Translations under genes and position numbers: made by a program
Notes under the pieces: generated by a model
What the model was told of the DNA's origin: nothing
Databases searched by the model: none
Seen by the model: only the letters and a program-made list of their open reading frames with translations
Source of the DNA: Silvanigrella aquatica
GTDB taxonomy: Bacteria > Bdellovibrionota_B > Oligoflexia > Silvanigrellales > Silvanigrellaceae
Length of the DNA stretch: 36,988 bases
Reading direction: 5' to 3'
NCBI RefSeq assembly: GCF_001907975.1
Contig: NZ_CP017836.1
Span: 1-36,988, forward strand
Shown: positions 21,445 to 30,989 of the stretch, one piece after another
How the letters are laid out: every line of letters starts with the position of its first letter
Position numbering within the stretch: the first letter of the stretch is position 1

Positions 21445-24017
21445 ATATACTCCGCTAATTTTTCATTTTTTATTGCTGGAGCCATAAAATCATTTTTTAT
21501 AATGTCATTATAAATTAAACTATTATCATCTGTCATATCTTTCTTTAATTCGCTAACATATTCAACCCAATCTTCTGATATCTTTCTATACTTTAGCCAA
21601 TTAATTACCCAATTATTTTCATCAATTCGCATTAGTTCTTTTGCTTTTTTAATATCGTCTCTATCTGATACACCAATAAAGGCTAGGCTTAGTTTATCAA
21701 ATAATATTTCAAAAAGTCTGTTTCCAACTTCAGAACTTAGATAATAATCTCTTTTCATTTGTGCTTTTGAAATAATATCAATTTGTCTTTCATTTAAGCC
21801 AAATGACTCATATATTTCATATGTTTCTTTGTTTGATGCTACTGATGGGTTTGCTAGATATATTTTTGTTTTACATGTTTCAAGTATAACTGTAACTATT
21901 GATGATTTTTTAATTTCTGAGACTGTTTGTGTCGCAAAAATTACTGCACAATTAAATCTCCTCATCTCTCTTAGCCATTGTTCAATTCGACTAGAAAATA
22001 TTTCATGTTTAAAAAATACCCATGCTTCATCTAGTATTAATAAAGTTGGTGTTCCATCCAATTTATTACGAATTACCTTAAACATATATAACAATGCTGG
22101 TAACAATATATTCTCACCTTTTTCCATGAGTTCATCCATTTCAAACACATTAAATTTTGCGCTTGAAATAAAATCTCTTTCTCCATTGAAAATACTTCCG
22201 TACATATCTTTATTAATATAGGGACTAAATGCACTACGAATTTCAATATTTTGTACTTGTGAAACAAATTTACTTAAAATTCTTTCATTAGATGTTTTTG
22301 TTTCTTTAGACATAATATCTATGGCTTTTGTAATAGCTGCTTGTTCTTCTGGTGATATTTTTCTATTGCGTTGTAGTTCAAAAATTGTTGTTAGCCATTC
22401 TATAGCCCATGATTTCTCATCTGGATTATCTATATTTGCTAAAGGACAAAATGATATATGTTGTTGCTCTTCTTCTTGCTGATTCTTACTAACCGATAAA
22501 TTAAAATGAGACCCTCCTGCTGCTTTACACAAAAGGTACATAGAGAGACCCTTATCAAACGCAAAAACTTGAGCGTTTTTGTACCTAAACTGTTGGGCTG
22601 CTATAAAAGCTAATAAAGTTGATTTTCCCGATCCTGGTGGTCCTATAAGCAGTGTATGCCCTACGTCGCTTACATGAAGGGAGACCCTAAAAGGGGTTCT
22701 ACCTTCTGAAGCTGCATAAAACATAGGAGGTGCTTTTTTTCCTGTTTCTTTGTTTGAATATTTATTATTTGGATGACGCTCATCGCCAGACCATGCAGCA
22801 GTCAGGGGCATTAAGTGAGCGAGGTTGTGAGTTGAGACTATTGGCTTTCTGATGTTTGCAAAGCTAACTCCAGGTATAGACCCTAAATAAGCCTCGACCG
22901 CATTAATCGACTCAACGAAACCTGGAAGCCCTATTTGCTCAAGTAGTTTTAGTATTTCGTTTGCATTATTATCTGCTACTTCTTCATCTTCGTTCATGAT
23001 GACTATAGAGGCTGTATAAAAACCATATCCAAGCTCTTGGGTTTGATTTTCTCGTACTGCTGCGTCTGCGTCGTGCATCATATCTACAGCATCACCACTT
23101 TGAAATGAGGTGGATTGAGAGCCTATTTTATCGTTGATCATTGATTGAATAGTATTTTTAGCTTCATCCCAATCTTTACGAATTTTTTCTATCTTTTTTC
23201 TTGATGTAGATTGATCTAAAAAAATAAATCTACTGTTAAATCTAAACTCAAATGGTAAATTATTTAATATTTCCAAAAAACCCGCTTGCAAGTAACTAGG
23301 AAATGATTTTATTGCTATTGCTCTAATATGTTTATTGCCTATTTTTGGCTTAAAACCACATATTAAATCCCGTGAGGCCAAGATATAATCCAAATACATA
23401 GGAACAACTGGCAATGCAACTTTATGTGATAATCCAGATATACAGTAATGAAAATAAGACAACATTTCTTCACTTGAAAGTCTCTTAACAAAAATTTCAG
23501 TTGAAAAAATATTAATAAATTTAACAATTGATTCTTCGTACTTCTTTAATATCTTATTTAAATTATCTTCTTTTTTATTACTTGAATCTTCTGTTTCAAA
23601 CAAAAAAAACATTTTTTTGTTTACAAGATTGGCTGGCGTAAAAGTCAAATTTAAATAGTATTTATTTTCATAACATGTATCACTTGATTCAAAGATAACT
23701 CTTCTTGAAGCGTCTATAGCTTTAGTTACGTAATCACTAAAAAAACATTCATTTTCACTTGGGTAATAACGTGATTCGTTTCTTATAGTATCTATATGTG
23801 CCATCCAACCGTCGCCAAGTTTCATTAATGCAGAATTGATAATTCGACTAACATGGCCTAACTCATATTTTGTTGAACTCGATAAATCTTTTCCTCTTAT
23901 CTCAAATGTTGTAAGAAACCCGCCTGATTTTAAAAACATAACACTATTTTCTACAAATCCTATATAAGGCAAATATGAATCGAGTCCTCTTTCTTTTTTA
24001 AAAAATTTAGGCCACAT
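21441..24017 (-). CDS. trbE: VirB4/TrbE-type secretion ATPase
   Basis: An 858-residue ATPase that powers pilus assembly and substrate transport at the inner membrane. It has the CagE/TrbE/VirB N-terminal domain (about 1-400), then Walker A LLIGPPGSGKSTLLAF (about 453-468), VFAFDKGLSMYLL, Walker B TLLILDEAWVFF (about 655-666) and the IFATQTVSEIKKS motif after it. Length is normal for TrbE/VirB4. AAGGAG lies 5 bases before the ATG. Order virB11-virB2-virB3-virB4 is that of trbBCDE in IncP plasmids. Confidence 0.95.
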   Translation of the reverse strand: MWPKFFKKERGLDSYLPYIGFVENSVMFLKSGGFLTTFEIRGKDLSSSTKYELGHVSRIINSALMKLGDGWMAHIDTIRNESRYYPSENECFFSDYVTKAIDASRRVIFESSDTCYENKYYLNLTFTPANLVNKKMFFLFETEDSSNKKEDNLNKILKKYEESIVKFINIFSTEIFVKRLSSEEMLSYFHYCISGLSHKVALPVVPMYLDYILASRDLICGFKPKIGNKHIRAIAIKSFPSYLQAGFLEILNNLPFEFRFNSRFIFLDQSTSRKKIEKIRKDWDEAKNTIQSMINDKIGSQSTSFQSGDAVDMMHDADAAVRENQTQELGYGFYTASIVIMNEDEEVADNNANEILKLLEQIGLPGFVESINAVEAYLGSIPGVSFANIRKPIVSTHNLAHLMPLTAAWSGDERHPNNKYSNKETGKKAPPMFYAASEGRTPFRVSLHVSDVGHTLLIGPPGSGKSTLLAFIAAQQFRYKNAQVFAFDKGLSMYLLCKAAGGSHFNLSVSKNQQEEEQQHISFCPLANIDNPDEKSWAIEWLTTIFELQRNRKISPEEQAAITKAIDIMSKETKTSNERILSKFVSQVQNIEIRSAFSPYINKDMYGSIFNGERDFISSAKFNVFEMDELMEKGENILLPALLYMFKVIRNKLDGTPTLLILDEAWVFFKHEIFSSRIEQWLREMRRFNCAVIFATQTVSEIKKSSIVTVILETCKTKIYLANPSVASNKETYEIYESFGLNERQIDIISKAQMKRDYYLSSEVGNRLFEILFDKLSLAFIGVSDRDDIKKAKELMRIDENNWVINWLKYRKISEDWVEYVSELKKDMTDDNSLIYNDIIKNDFMAPAIKNEKLAEYI

Positions 24018-24039
24018 TTTTTCTCCTTAACTTGTCAGA

Positions 24040-24390
24040 TTATTTTTTTAATCTGACAAATTCTTTTATTTTAGTGATATAGTCATTTGCATTTAAATTT
24101 ATATAATTTGCTCTACTGGTTGCTGGTATATAATCGGGTATAAACATATGCCTCAAATAAACTGAGAACATGAGTTCATCTTTTTCATATGCTTTAAAAA
24201 GTAACACATGAAAAAATACACCCACAGGAATAACGCAAAGTGCAACATAAAATGTAAATTGCAAATATAGAAATGCGCCAATAGAAATAAATGAAATTAT
24301 ATTTGCCCAAAGCCAATGAGCTGGCATATTGCCCATTACAACTTTTCTTACTAAAGATTTTCTAATGATACTTACACTTAATTCTTCCAT
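24040..24390 (-). CDS. trbD: VirB3/TrbD-type inner-membrane protein
   Basis: A 116-residue protein with a short N-terminal tail (LSVSIIRKSLVRKVVMGNMPAHW, typical of TrbD), a hydrophobic hairpin at about 28-65, and a basic cytoplasmic tail including YLRHMFIPDYIPA. It works with VirB4 at the inner-membrane platform. It lies between the pilin and the VirB4 gene, as expected. Confidence 0.85.
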   Translation of the reverse strand: MEELSVSIIRKSLVRKVVMGNMPAHWLWANIISFISIGAFLYLQFTFYVALCVIPVGVFFHVLLFKAYEKDELMFSVYLRHMFIPDYIPATSRANYINLNANDYITKIKEFVRLKK

Positions 24391-24406
24391 GAAATAATCC
24401 TATTCT

Positions 24407-24712
24407 TTAAAATGAGGCTCCATATAGAGTATTTATCATGCCTTTTGCACCAAAGATTATAGCTCCACCAATACATGTTCCGATAATTTTTTTGAAGCCA
24501 GCTTCTTTTTCATTTTGTATTAAGAAATTGTAACCAGCCCAAAGAAACCCAATCAAAACTAATAATCCACCAAGATAATAAAGTGATTGTTGAACTAATT
24601 GAATTGGCTTTTCCCAAGGTAGTCCCGTTTCACTCCCTTCCCCGCTAGAAGCCATTGCATAATTAGCTAAACTCAAACAATAAAATAAAGAGTACTTAAC
24701 AATATTTCTCAT
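24407..24712 (-). CDS. trbC: VirB2/TrbC-type major pilin
   Basis: A 101-residue prepilin. It has an N-terminal signal peptide ending near YAMA-SSGEGSE, a first hydrophobic helix (YYLGGLLVLIGFLWAGYNFLI), a short basic loop (NEKEAGFKK) and a second glycine-rich helix (IIGTCIGGAIIFGAKGMINTL). In IncP the TrbC pilin is cut and cyclised by TraF; a TraF-type peptidase is encoded at 30989-31528. Confidence 0.85.
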   Translation of the reverse strand: MRNIVKYSLFYCLSLANYAMASSGEGSETGLPWEKPIQLVQQSLYYLGGLLVLIGFLWAGYNFLIQNEKEAGFKKIIGTCIGGAIIFGAKGMINTLYGASF

Positions 24713-24773
24713 ATTACCTCCTAAAGTATTTGAGAATTTATTAACAAAAGAAACACTATTTACAAATTTTTAA

Positions 24774-25718
24774 TCAGTTAATATCTTTAAATACATATTC
24801 TTTCCCTTCGTGACAAATTTCTACTATTTCATTTATTTTCCTCCCTTGATCTGTTTTTTGAATGCTAATAATATAATTAATTGCCTCTGCTATTATTGCA
24901 GGAACTGGATTGATATTGTGTGCTGTTAATATTTGTTCTATTTTTTTTATTCCTGCTCTTGCATTATTTGCATGTACTGTCGCAATCCCACCGCCATGAC
25001 CTGAATTCCAAGCCATTAAAAGTGCATAAGCTTCAAATCCCCTAACTTCTCCAACACAAATTCTATTTGGCCTAAATCTCATCATGATTTTTAATAGAGC
25101 ATTCATGTCACGTTTATCAGATGTTTTTAGATCTATTTTATTTTTTATCTCGCATTGCAATTCTCTGGTATCTTCAATTATTCCCATTCTACAATCTGGA
25201 TCTAATTCTGATATTTCTTTAATTATTGCATTTGCAAATGTAGTTTTTCCTGAAGCTGTTGCGCCTACTATTAATATATTTTTTCTGCTTTTACATATTT
25301 CTGATATAATATTTCTTTGATTAATTGATAGCGTATTAGATTCTACATAATCATTTAATGTATATATTTGTATTGCTTTTTTTCTAATTGAAAAACTTGG
25401 AGCTTCAACAATGGGTGGTATTGCACCTTGAAAACGTGAACCATCAATTGGAAATTCTGCACTTATGTCTGGATTATTAGAATCTACAATTGTATTTAAA
25501 GAATACGCTACAGTATTAATTATCATCATTGTTTTATCTGGTGATATTTTACCAATGTTTTCTAATATTCCACCATGCTTTTCTATCCATATTGTTGAAT
25601 CTGGATTCACCATGATTTCAACTACATTGTCGTCTTGTAAATAAAATAAAATTGCTTCACCAAGATCAAACTTTAATCTTTCCCAATTTTCTATTTTATG
25701 TAGACTACTATTGTCCAT
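24774..25718 (-). CDS. trbB: VirB11/TrbB-type hexameric ATPase
   Basis: A 314-residue traffic ATPase. It has the N-terminal domain (about 1-120), Walker A ILIVGATASGKTTFA (about 145-159), the Asp box GIIEDTRELQC, Walker B NRICVGEVRGFEAYALL and the His box GHGGGIATVHANNA, in the usual order. It switches the channel between pilus building and DNA transport. It is the first of the trbBCDE block. Confidence 0.95.
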   Translation of the reverse strand: MDNSSLHKIENWERLKFDLGEAILFYLQDDNVVEIMVNPDSTIWIEKHGGILENIGKISPDKTMMIINTVAYSLNTIVDSNNPDISAEFPIDGSRFQGAIPPIVEAPSFSIRKKAIQIYTLNDYVESNTLSINQRNIISEICKSRKNILIVGATASGKTTFANAIIKEISELDPDCRMGIIEDTRELQCEIKNKIDLKTSDKRDMNALLKIMMRFRPNRICVGEVRGFEAYALLMAWNSGHGGGIATVHANNARAGIKKIEQILTAHNINPVPAIIAEAINYIISIQKTDQGRKINEIVEICHEGKEYVFKDIN

Positions 25719-25748
25719 ATTAAATACCCTTTACTAGCGGGGAAAAGG

Positions 25749-26249
25749 TTACATTATGTTTATTGAAAATCCTGCGCTTACATTAAAGTAAAATGGATCA
25801 TAGATTGATCTATAAAATTTATTCGATCCATATCCTGCTTCTCCATCAATATTAAAATTTATATAATATGTTAAAGGAATCATGTAACCTAAATTTAAGC
25901 CAATCCCAAAACCTGTATTATTAAAATATTGAATATGCTGTTCTAATCCTAAATAAATTCCATACATATGCTCTTGAAACCAATATGTTTCACGAATATC
26001 TACCCATCTATATCCTGGCGACCAAGTGTGACCTAATCCAAATGAAAATCCAGAATTATTCATAATGTCAGCTTTAACAGACCATCCACCAAAAGGATTA
26101 AATGTGTCATTATCTAAGTTCTGTTGTGGAAAAAAAACACCATAAGCACCAATTTGAGCTTCTGAATATGCAAATGAATTTTGATTAAATACTAAAAATC
26201 CAGATAGAAAATAAAAATATTTTAGTTTATTAATTATGTTTAATTTCAT
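25749..26249 (-). CDS. Secreted, outer-membrane beta-barrel-like protein
   Basis: A 166-residue protein with a signal peptide (basic start, hydrophobic core, cleavage near SFA-YSEA). The mature part is made of alternating aromatic strands (WSVKADIMNNSGFSFGLGHTW, YGIYLGLEQHIQYF, TGFGIGLNLGYMIPLTYYINF) and ends in a strand with a hydrophobic C-terminal residue (FNVSAGFSINIM), as outer-membrane barrels do. It could form a small eight-strand barrel. It sits between trbB and the antisense virB1 gene and is not part of standard trb sets. Confidence 0.6.
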   Translation of the reverse strand: MKLNIINKLKYFYFLSGFLVFNQNSFAYSEAQIGAYGVFFPQQNLDNDTFNPFGGWSVKADIMNNSGFSFGLGHTWSPGYRWVDIRETYWFQEHMYGIYLGLEQHIQYFNNTGFGIGLNLGYMIPLTYYINFNIDGEAGYGSNKFYRSIYDPFYFNVSAGFSINIM

Positions 26250-26321
26250 ATAAAACCTCGTTGAGTATTTAAATAATTTTTAATACTATATTGATGTATC
26301 TTTAAATTAAGGAGAGTTTTT

Positions 26322-26813
26322 ATGTTAGATTTGATTTCGATTGCAGCTTTATGTGCGCCAAATGTTGCAACTGATACCATTCTTTCAATTATAAAAACAG
26401 AGAGTAATGGAAACCATTTAGTCATCAATGACAACACAACAAGATCTTCATACAAGCCAGTAACAAAAGATGATGCTATAAATATGTCTTTTATATTGAT
26501 TAAAAAAGGGCATAATTTAGATTTTGGTCTCATGCAAATTAATCTTGTGAATGCTAAGAAATTCCACTTAACATTAAATAATTTATTTGATCCTTGTGAA
26601 AATATTAAAGTTGGCGCAAAAATACTTACAGATAATTTTATTAAAACTTCCCGTGAAAATTCAAATGAACAAATTGCACTTTTAAAGGCCGTATCTATGT
26701 ACAATACAGGAAGCTCACATAAGGGCTTTTCTAATGGATATGTAAAAAAAGTTCTTGGAAATGCTAAAATCATAAAACTTCCACCTGATTACTCTGAAAA
26801 AGTTATTGATTAA
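26322..26813 (+). CDS. virB1-like: VirB1-type lytic transglycosylase, encoded against the operon
   Basis: A 163-residue SLT-type muramidase that opens peptidoglycan for channel assembly. The catalytic Glu is in IIKTESNGN (Glu27), followed by the substrate-groove motifs DFGLMQINLVN and AVSMYNTGS. AAGGAGAG lies just before the ATG. There is no obvious signal peptide, although a weak hydrophobic start (LDLISIAALCA) exists. It is the only channel gene on the + strand; its stop overlaps the stop of the VirB10 gene by 4 bp. Confidence 0.85.
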   Translation: MLDLISIAALCAPNVATDTILSIIKTESNGNHLVINDNTTRSSYKPVTKDDAINMSFILIKKGHNLDFGLMQINLVNAKKFHLTLNNLFDPCENIKVGAKILTDNFIKTSRENSNEQIALLKAVSMYNTGSSHKGFSNGYVKKVLGNAKIIKLPPDYSEKVID

Positions 26814-27889
26814 TTATCTGAACTAATTGGTTCTAAAATCATGTCTTTATTTACTATGATGTTAAATTCGTATCCAGGACGTATAGAAATTGTTGGAGAA
26901 ACATTCATATTTTTTTGAACAACTTGCCCAGTAATATTTGCAATTTGTGTTCCTGCTTGTCCTGCTATAGTTTGTCCAATGACTTCATTTTGCGATGGTG
27001 TAATGCCTGATGATGTTTGAGGTTGTGAAAGCTGCGCACCTGCTCCAATTATTGACATCAAAATTGCGCCAGATAATAAATTTGCAAAGTGATTATCAAC
27101 CTGATCTGCAAATCCTGAATATCCCTCTTTATCTGTTCCAGGCATTCCTTTAATAGAAATACTTGCGCCATCTGAAAAAATTAATCTATTCCAGTTTAAA
27201 AGTAGACGTTTTTGTCCATAAGCAATTTTGGATTCATACTTTCCAAAAATTTTTGTTCCTTTTGGAATTAATAAAAATGTTCCCGTCACAGAGTCATAAA
27301 CGTTTTGTCTTACTACCGCTGTAGAATATCCTGGCAAGTCGCTGTTAAGTCCTGTTTCTAAAACTGCTGGTATAAATGTACCCGTCATGACCTGATATGG
27401 AGATTTTGCAGCTTTTTTTCTTGAACTTAGATAAATTTCATCGTCTTCAACTGCTTTTTCAGCAGCAAATGCTTTTAACTGTTGGTTAACTCGTTCGGGT
27501 TCTGTGTTTGATGAAATTGCAGCCGCTTCGAGTTGCTTTGCATTTATTGCATTTACATCCATATCCCCAATTTTATTTTTATTTTCATTAGAAGGCATAG
27601 CATTATTTGAATTTGGGCTATTACTTTCTACTTTTTTTGTATTATTTTGATCTATGTAATCTGGTATATTGTTATAATTTGTATTGTTGGAAGCTGGTAT
27701 ATTTGATTGACTAATTATTTTTTCTTTTGGTTTATTTTCATCTTCCTCTTTTGGATTTGATTTAAAATTTGCCGCAAATGTGACTCCTAAAAACCCTATA
27801 GCAGCAAAAGCAGTTAAATACTTAATTTTATTTTTATTTGTAACTGCCTTAACTTTGGGAATGACCTCATTTTTATTATTATCTGACAT
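26810..27889 (-). CDS. trbI: VirB10/TrbI-type channel protein
   Basis: A 359-residue protein spanning both membranes: a short cytoplasmic tail, one membrane helix (about 24-42), a Pro/Asn/Lys-rich periplasmic linker (about 45-130), then the conserved beta-barrel domain beginning SPYQVMTGTFIPAVLETGLNSD and containing YDSVTGTFLLIPKGTKIFGKY and FNIIVNKDMIL at the end. It forms the outer-membrane core complex with the VirB9 protein encoded just upstream. Confidence 0.93.
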   Translation of the reverse strand: MSDNNKNEVIPKVKAVTNKNKIKYLTAFAAIGFLGVTFAANFKSNPKEEDENKPKEKIISQSNIPASNNTNYNNIPDYIDQNNTKKVESNSPNSNNAMPSNENKNKIGDMDVNAINAKQLEAAAISSNTEPERVNQQLKAFAAEKAVEDDEIYLSSRKKAAKSPYQVMTGTFIPAVLETGLNSDLPGYSTAVVRQNVYDSVTGTFLLIPKGTKIFGKYESKIAYGQKRLLLNWNRLIFSDGASISIKGMPGTDKEGYSGFADQVDNHFANLLSGAILMSIIGAGAQLSQPQTSSGITPSQNEVIGQTIAGQAGTQIANITGQVVQKNMNVSPTISIRPGYEFNIIVNKDMILEPISSDN

Positions 27890-27909
27890 ATTATATTCTC
27901 CTCAAAAAT

Positions 27910-28929
27910 TTAATTATCTGTAAACATTTTTGAAATTAGACCAAACGTGCCTTTTCTTGTAAAAATAACCTTATTTTGAGCATTTCCTACACCGCTTTTA
28001 AGCTCACCACGATCCAGCATGACATCAATAATTATCCAATTTTTATATATTCTTTTATTCACTTGACTTTCAGCTCCATCAGAATCAAGAGAATAAACTG
28101 TTGGAAAATCTGGAGAATTAAAGAATTTTTCAGGTAATTGTATAAAAGTTTTTCTTCCATCAGTTCTAATTTCAACAGGTGTCCAACTCGTTTTATCGCC
28201 TCTGATATAATAATTATATTTTGATTTACTTGGTATATCTGTGAATACAGTAGATAATTTTGTTTCTTTATCTTGATAATAAAATGCAACTTTATTAAAA
28301 TATTTTTTCTTATCGCTTTTTAAATTAATTATATACTGTCTTTTATCAGTTGAAATAATCAAGTTTGTAGTTATTTTTTCTACAATTGGTTTTAAAAAAA
28401 CATGTGAATTTGTTTGTCCATCAGTATTTTTAACATTAATAATCCATCTAGTAGCATCACCAATTTGTATATTTGTAATACTTTCGCCAGGGTCAAACTG
28501 CACGTCACACACAAATTTTGGCGAACAAATAACTAGCGGTGTTCCTACTCCGTAAACAAAATATACTACTCCATTTTTAATAAAAGGTTTTGCTTTTTGT
28601 ATTTTCCTATAATTATCTACGTTATTTAAATATTCATTCTCATATTCTTCTTCTGAATCAATTTTTCCTGTTTTTGTTTTTTTGTTTTGTTTATGATTTC
28701 CCTCTTCTTCGCTATTTTCAGAAACTTTTTTTACGTTTATTGATGGAACTTTAACATCTCCATTTTTTATTACTTGTAAAGCTTTTTCCTGTTGGATCAT
28801 TTGCTGAATTTGTTTTTCTTTTTCTTCTTTTTCAATCTTTTCTAAATAAGGCTTTAATTGATCTGATTTTTCTTGACCGTAAGCCGTAAAATAAAATGCC
28901 ATTGCTGAAATAATCAATAAATTTTTCAT
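27910..28929 (-). CDS. trbG: VirB9/TrbG-type outer-membrane core protein
   Basis: A 339-residue periplasmic protein with a signal peptide (MKNLLIISAMAFYFTAYG), a long Glu/Lys coiled-coil region (about 25-100), and the VirB9 domain beginning GVVYFVYGVGTPLVICSPKFVCDVQFDPGE, then DATRWIINV and the C-terminal lobe with FIQLPEKFFNSPDFPTVYSL and RKGTFGL. The N-terminal coiled-coil extension is longer than in most TrbG proteins. Confidence 0.92.
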   Translation of the reverse strand: MKNLLIISAMAFYFTAYGQEKSDQLKPYLEKIEKEEKEKQIQQMIQQEKALQVIKNGDVKVPSINVKKVSENSEEEGNHKQNKKTKTGKIDSEEEYENEYLNNVDNYRKIQKAKPFIKNGVVYFVYGVGTPLVICSPKFVCDVQFDPGESITNIQIGDATRWIINVKNTDGQTNSHVFLKPIVEKITTNLIISTDKRQYIINLKSDKKKYFNKVAFYYQDKETKLSTVFTDIPSKSKYNYYIRGDKTSWTPVEIRTDGRKTFIQLPEKFFNSPDFPTVYSLDSDGAESQVNKRIYKNWIIIDVMLDRGELKSGVGNAQNKVIFTRKGTFGLISKMFTDN

Positions 28930-28932
28930 ACT

Positions 28933-29643
28933 TTATTTTGTCCTTGTCCAATTAATTGATTTGATAATTAGTCCAGTAGGATTTTTAATAAAATCTTGTT
29001 CATTTTTAATTGGAATTATTCCAATATTTACAATAGCACTCCATGTCGTTTCTCCAACACTTAATCCATTTTTAGAAGCTGTTTCCGTCCAATTTATTTG
29101 CCAAGATTCAGTCGATTTAATTGGCATGATAGAGATTATTGAAACAGATATATTCATCATTTGTGCTATTTTTTCTGGTGGATTATTAGCCCAATATTCT
29201 TGCAAAATATTTGATGCAGTCTCTGAACAATATTTTTGTGCTACTTGCATCCAATATTTTTTTAGCTTTCCGTCTGTTGTTACTGTTCTGACAAATGTAA
29301 TGAATTCACCAAGCTGATAAGCCACAACAGAGCTATTTAATTTTGTTGTAGGATCAACACGCTCAATGACAATTGGTTTACCCAGTTGATCAGTTTTTAC
29401 AAAAAATGCTGTGATTTTTGATTGCAATGATACTGCTACTAAGCCTACAATAGAAATAATAAGTGCAATTAAAATAAAAAATGATATTTTTTGCCATTTT
29501 TCTTTTTCTCTTATGAATGAACCATATCTTTCATTCCATTCCCATTTTGCGTGAAGATACGGGTTATTTGTATCTTGAAATTCTGTTAAGAGTTTTTCGT
29601 TTTGATTTTTATTTTCAATATTTTTTTTCTTTTTAAATAACAT
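28933..29643 (-). CDS. trbF: VirB8/TrbF-type inner-membrane protein
   Basis: A 236-residue bitopic protein: charged cytoplasmic tail, NPYLHAKWEWNERYGSFIREKEKW (typical TrbF), a membrane helix at about 53-75, and the periplasmic NTF2-like domain ending INWTETA ... GLIIKSINWTRT. It nucleates the channel. Only 3 bp separate its stop from the VirB9 start. Confidence 0.93.
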   Translation of the reverse strand: MLFKKKKNIENKNQNEKLLTEFQDTNNPYLHAKWEWNERYGSFIREKEKWQKISFFILIALIISIVGLVAVSLQSKITAFFVKTDQLGKPIVIERVDPTTKLNSSVVAYQLGEFITFVRTVTTDGKLKKYWMQVAQKYCSETASNILQEYWANNPPEKIAQMMNISVSIISIMPIKSTESWQINWTETASKNGLSVGETTWSAIVNIGIIPIKNEQDFIKNPTGLIIKSINWTRTK

Positions 29644-29654
29644 ATTTTCTTCTC

Positions 29655-30989
29655 CTAATTTTTCTTACTTGATGGTGGTGGAGGCATTTTTTGTTCAGAA
29701 AATGGAGAGGAATCCACATTTGATTTGTGATTATTGTAAAGATTTGATGCTTTTCCGCTAATTGAATTTTTAATTGATGAACCAATATTTTTAGCAGCAG
29801 AAGACATGGTTTGCGCTGCTGCCTTTGGTGCTGCTGTCTCAATTGGTGAGCCGTTGGCCATATTATGCGCCATGTTAGAACTCATAGAGTTTTTTGCTGC
29901 ATGCGCATGACCAGCACCTTTCAAAAGCGCATTGCCAGCCATTTTTCCAAGGCCAGAACCTATTCCGCCCATGATTCCGTTTATACTTCCTGGAGCTGCT
30001 GTTTTGCCTCCTGTTGCAATTGCAGCAGTTGTTGCTAAAGCGGCTCCGCCTGTCGCAAAATGATCTCCGCTTGAAGTTGAAGTCATTCCCGATAAAAATC
30101 CATTTGCAATTGCTGAAATCTTTTTTGCAATAGCTGCATACATTACAAAAATTACTACTGTAATGATGACCGCCTGATAATCACCTTGAGCAATAGGATC
30201 TTTTCCTAAACGTTCTGCAACAATTTCACCAATCCCAACACCTACTGCTACAATTAAATAAGCAATGAAAAGTTTAATTGCCGTAGTGAGACAATATGTT
30301 AAATAACCATCAGAATATTTTTTTGTGTATTTAGAGCCACCCAAGCAAAGAAAAAAACACCCACCAAACATTAAAATGTAAGCTTCAATTTTTGTAGTTA
30401 AAAGTTCAACGGCCACAGTTAAAAAGCAGTAAATAATTACAGCAACAGCAATTAAATAAATTCCTGCTTGAAAAAATGCGGTAATAGGAGCATTTTTCAT
30501 ATGTTGGATAAATATATTTACAACTTCTAATCCAGTATCAACTACACCTGTTGGACTGAGCTTATTTACGCCTGTAATACGTGAACCAAGGATTTCAAAA
30601 CCTTTTAAAAATCCCCTATTTGGATCTGTGAGCATGGGAAGCAATTGTAATACCGTTAAAATCCCACCAATAACAAAAGTCTTTAAAATAATGCCACTAA
30701 AAACATCTTGAATTGAATCCACTTTTAAAACATGTTTCATACCAATAACAATGATATCAATTACTGCTAGAGTAATTAAAAATTGTTTTGCATAAGTTTC
30801 AGCATTTAATAACCAACTACTTGATGCTTCATAAAATATTTTCTCAATACTATCTAAAACATTAAATAAGTCTTCAGATGTATCTTGGGCAAATGAATTA
30901 CGAGAAAAGAATAAAATTGATATTAAAATAATTTTTAACTTGTGTTTTCCAAAAAATTCAAATATTTTTATAAAATTAATAACTTTCAT
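29655..30989 (-). CDS. trbL: VirB6/TrbL-type polytopic channel protein
   Basis: A 444-residue protein with a signal-like N-terminal segment, about five to six membrane helices between residues 60 and 290, and a long Ala/Gly/Ser-rich tail (about 300-444) ending in a proline run and KKN. The block WLLNAETYAKQFLITLAVIDIIVIGMKHVL is typical of TrbL. Its start overlaps the last base of the TraF gene. Confidence 0.9.
   Translation of the reverse strand: MKVINFIKIFEFFGKHKLKIILISILFFSRNSFAQDTSEDLFNVLDSIEKIFYEASSSWLLNAETYAKQFLITLAVIDIIVIGMKHVLKVDSIQDVFSGIILKTFVIGGILTVLQLLPMLTDPNRGFLKGFEILGSRITGVNKLSPTGVVDTGLEVVNIFIQHMKNAPITAFFQAGIYLIAVAVIIYCFLTVAVELLTTKIEAYILMFGGCFFLCLGGSKYTKKYSDGYLTYCLTTAIKLFIAYLIVAVGVGIGEIVAERLGKDPIAQGDYQAVIITVVIFVMYAAIAKKISAIANGFLSGMTSTSSGDHFATGGAALATTAAIATGGKTAAPGSINGIMGGIGSGLGKMAGNALLKGAGHAHAAKNSMSSNMAHNMANGSPIETAAPKAAAQTMSSAAKNIGSSIKNSISGKASNLYNNHKSNVDSSPFSEQKMPPPPSSKKN

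Noticed and set aside
26246..26773. 175-codon frame opposite virB1
   Set aside because: The + strand frame has the complete transglycosylase motifs and a good ribosome-binding site; the minus frame is its shadow.
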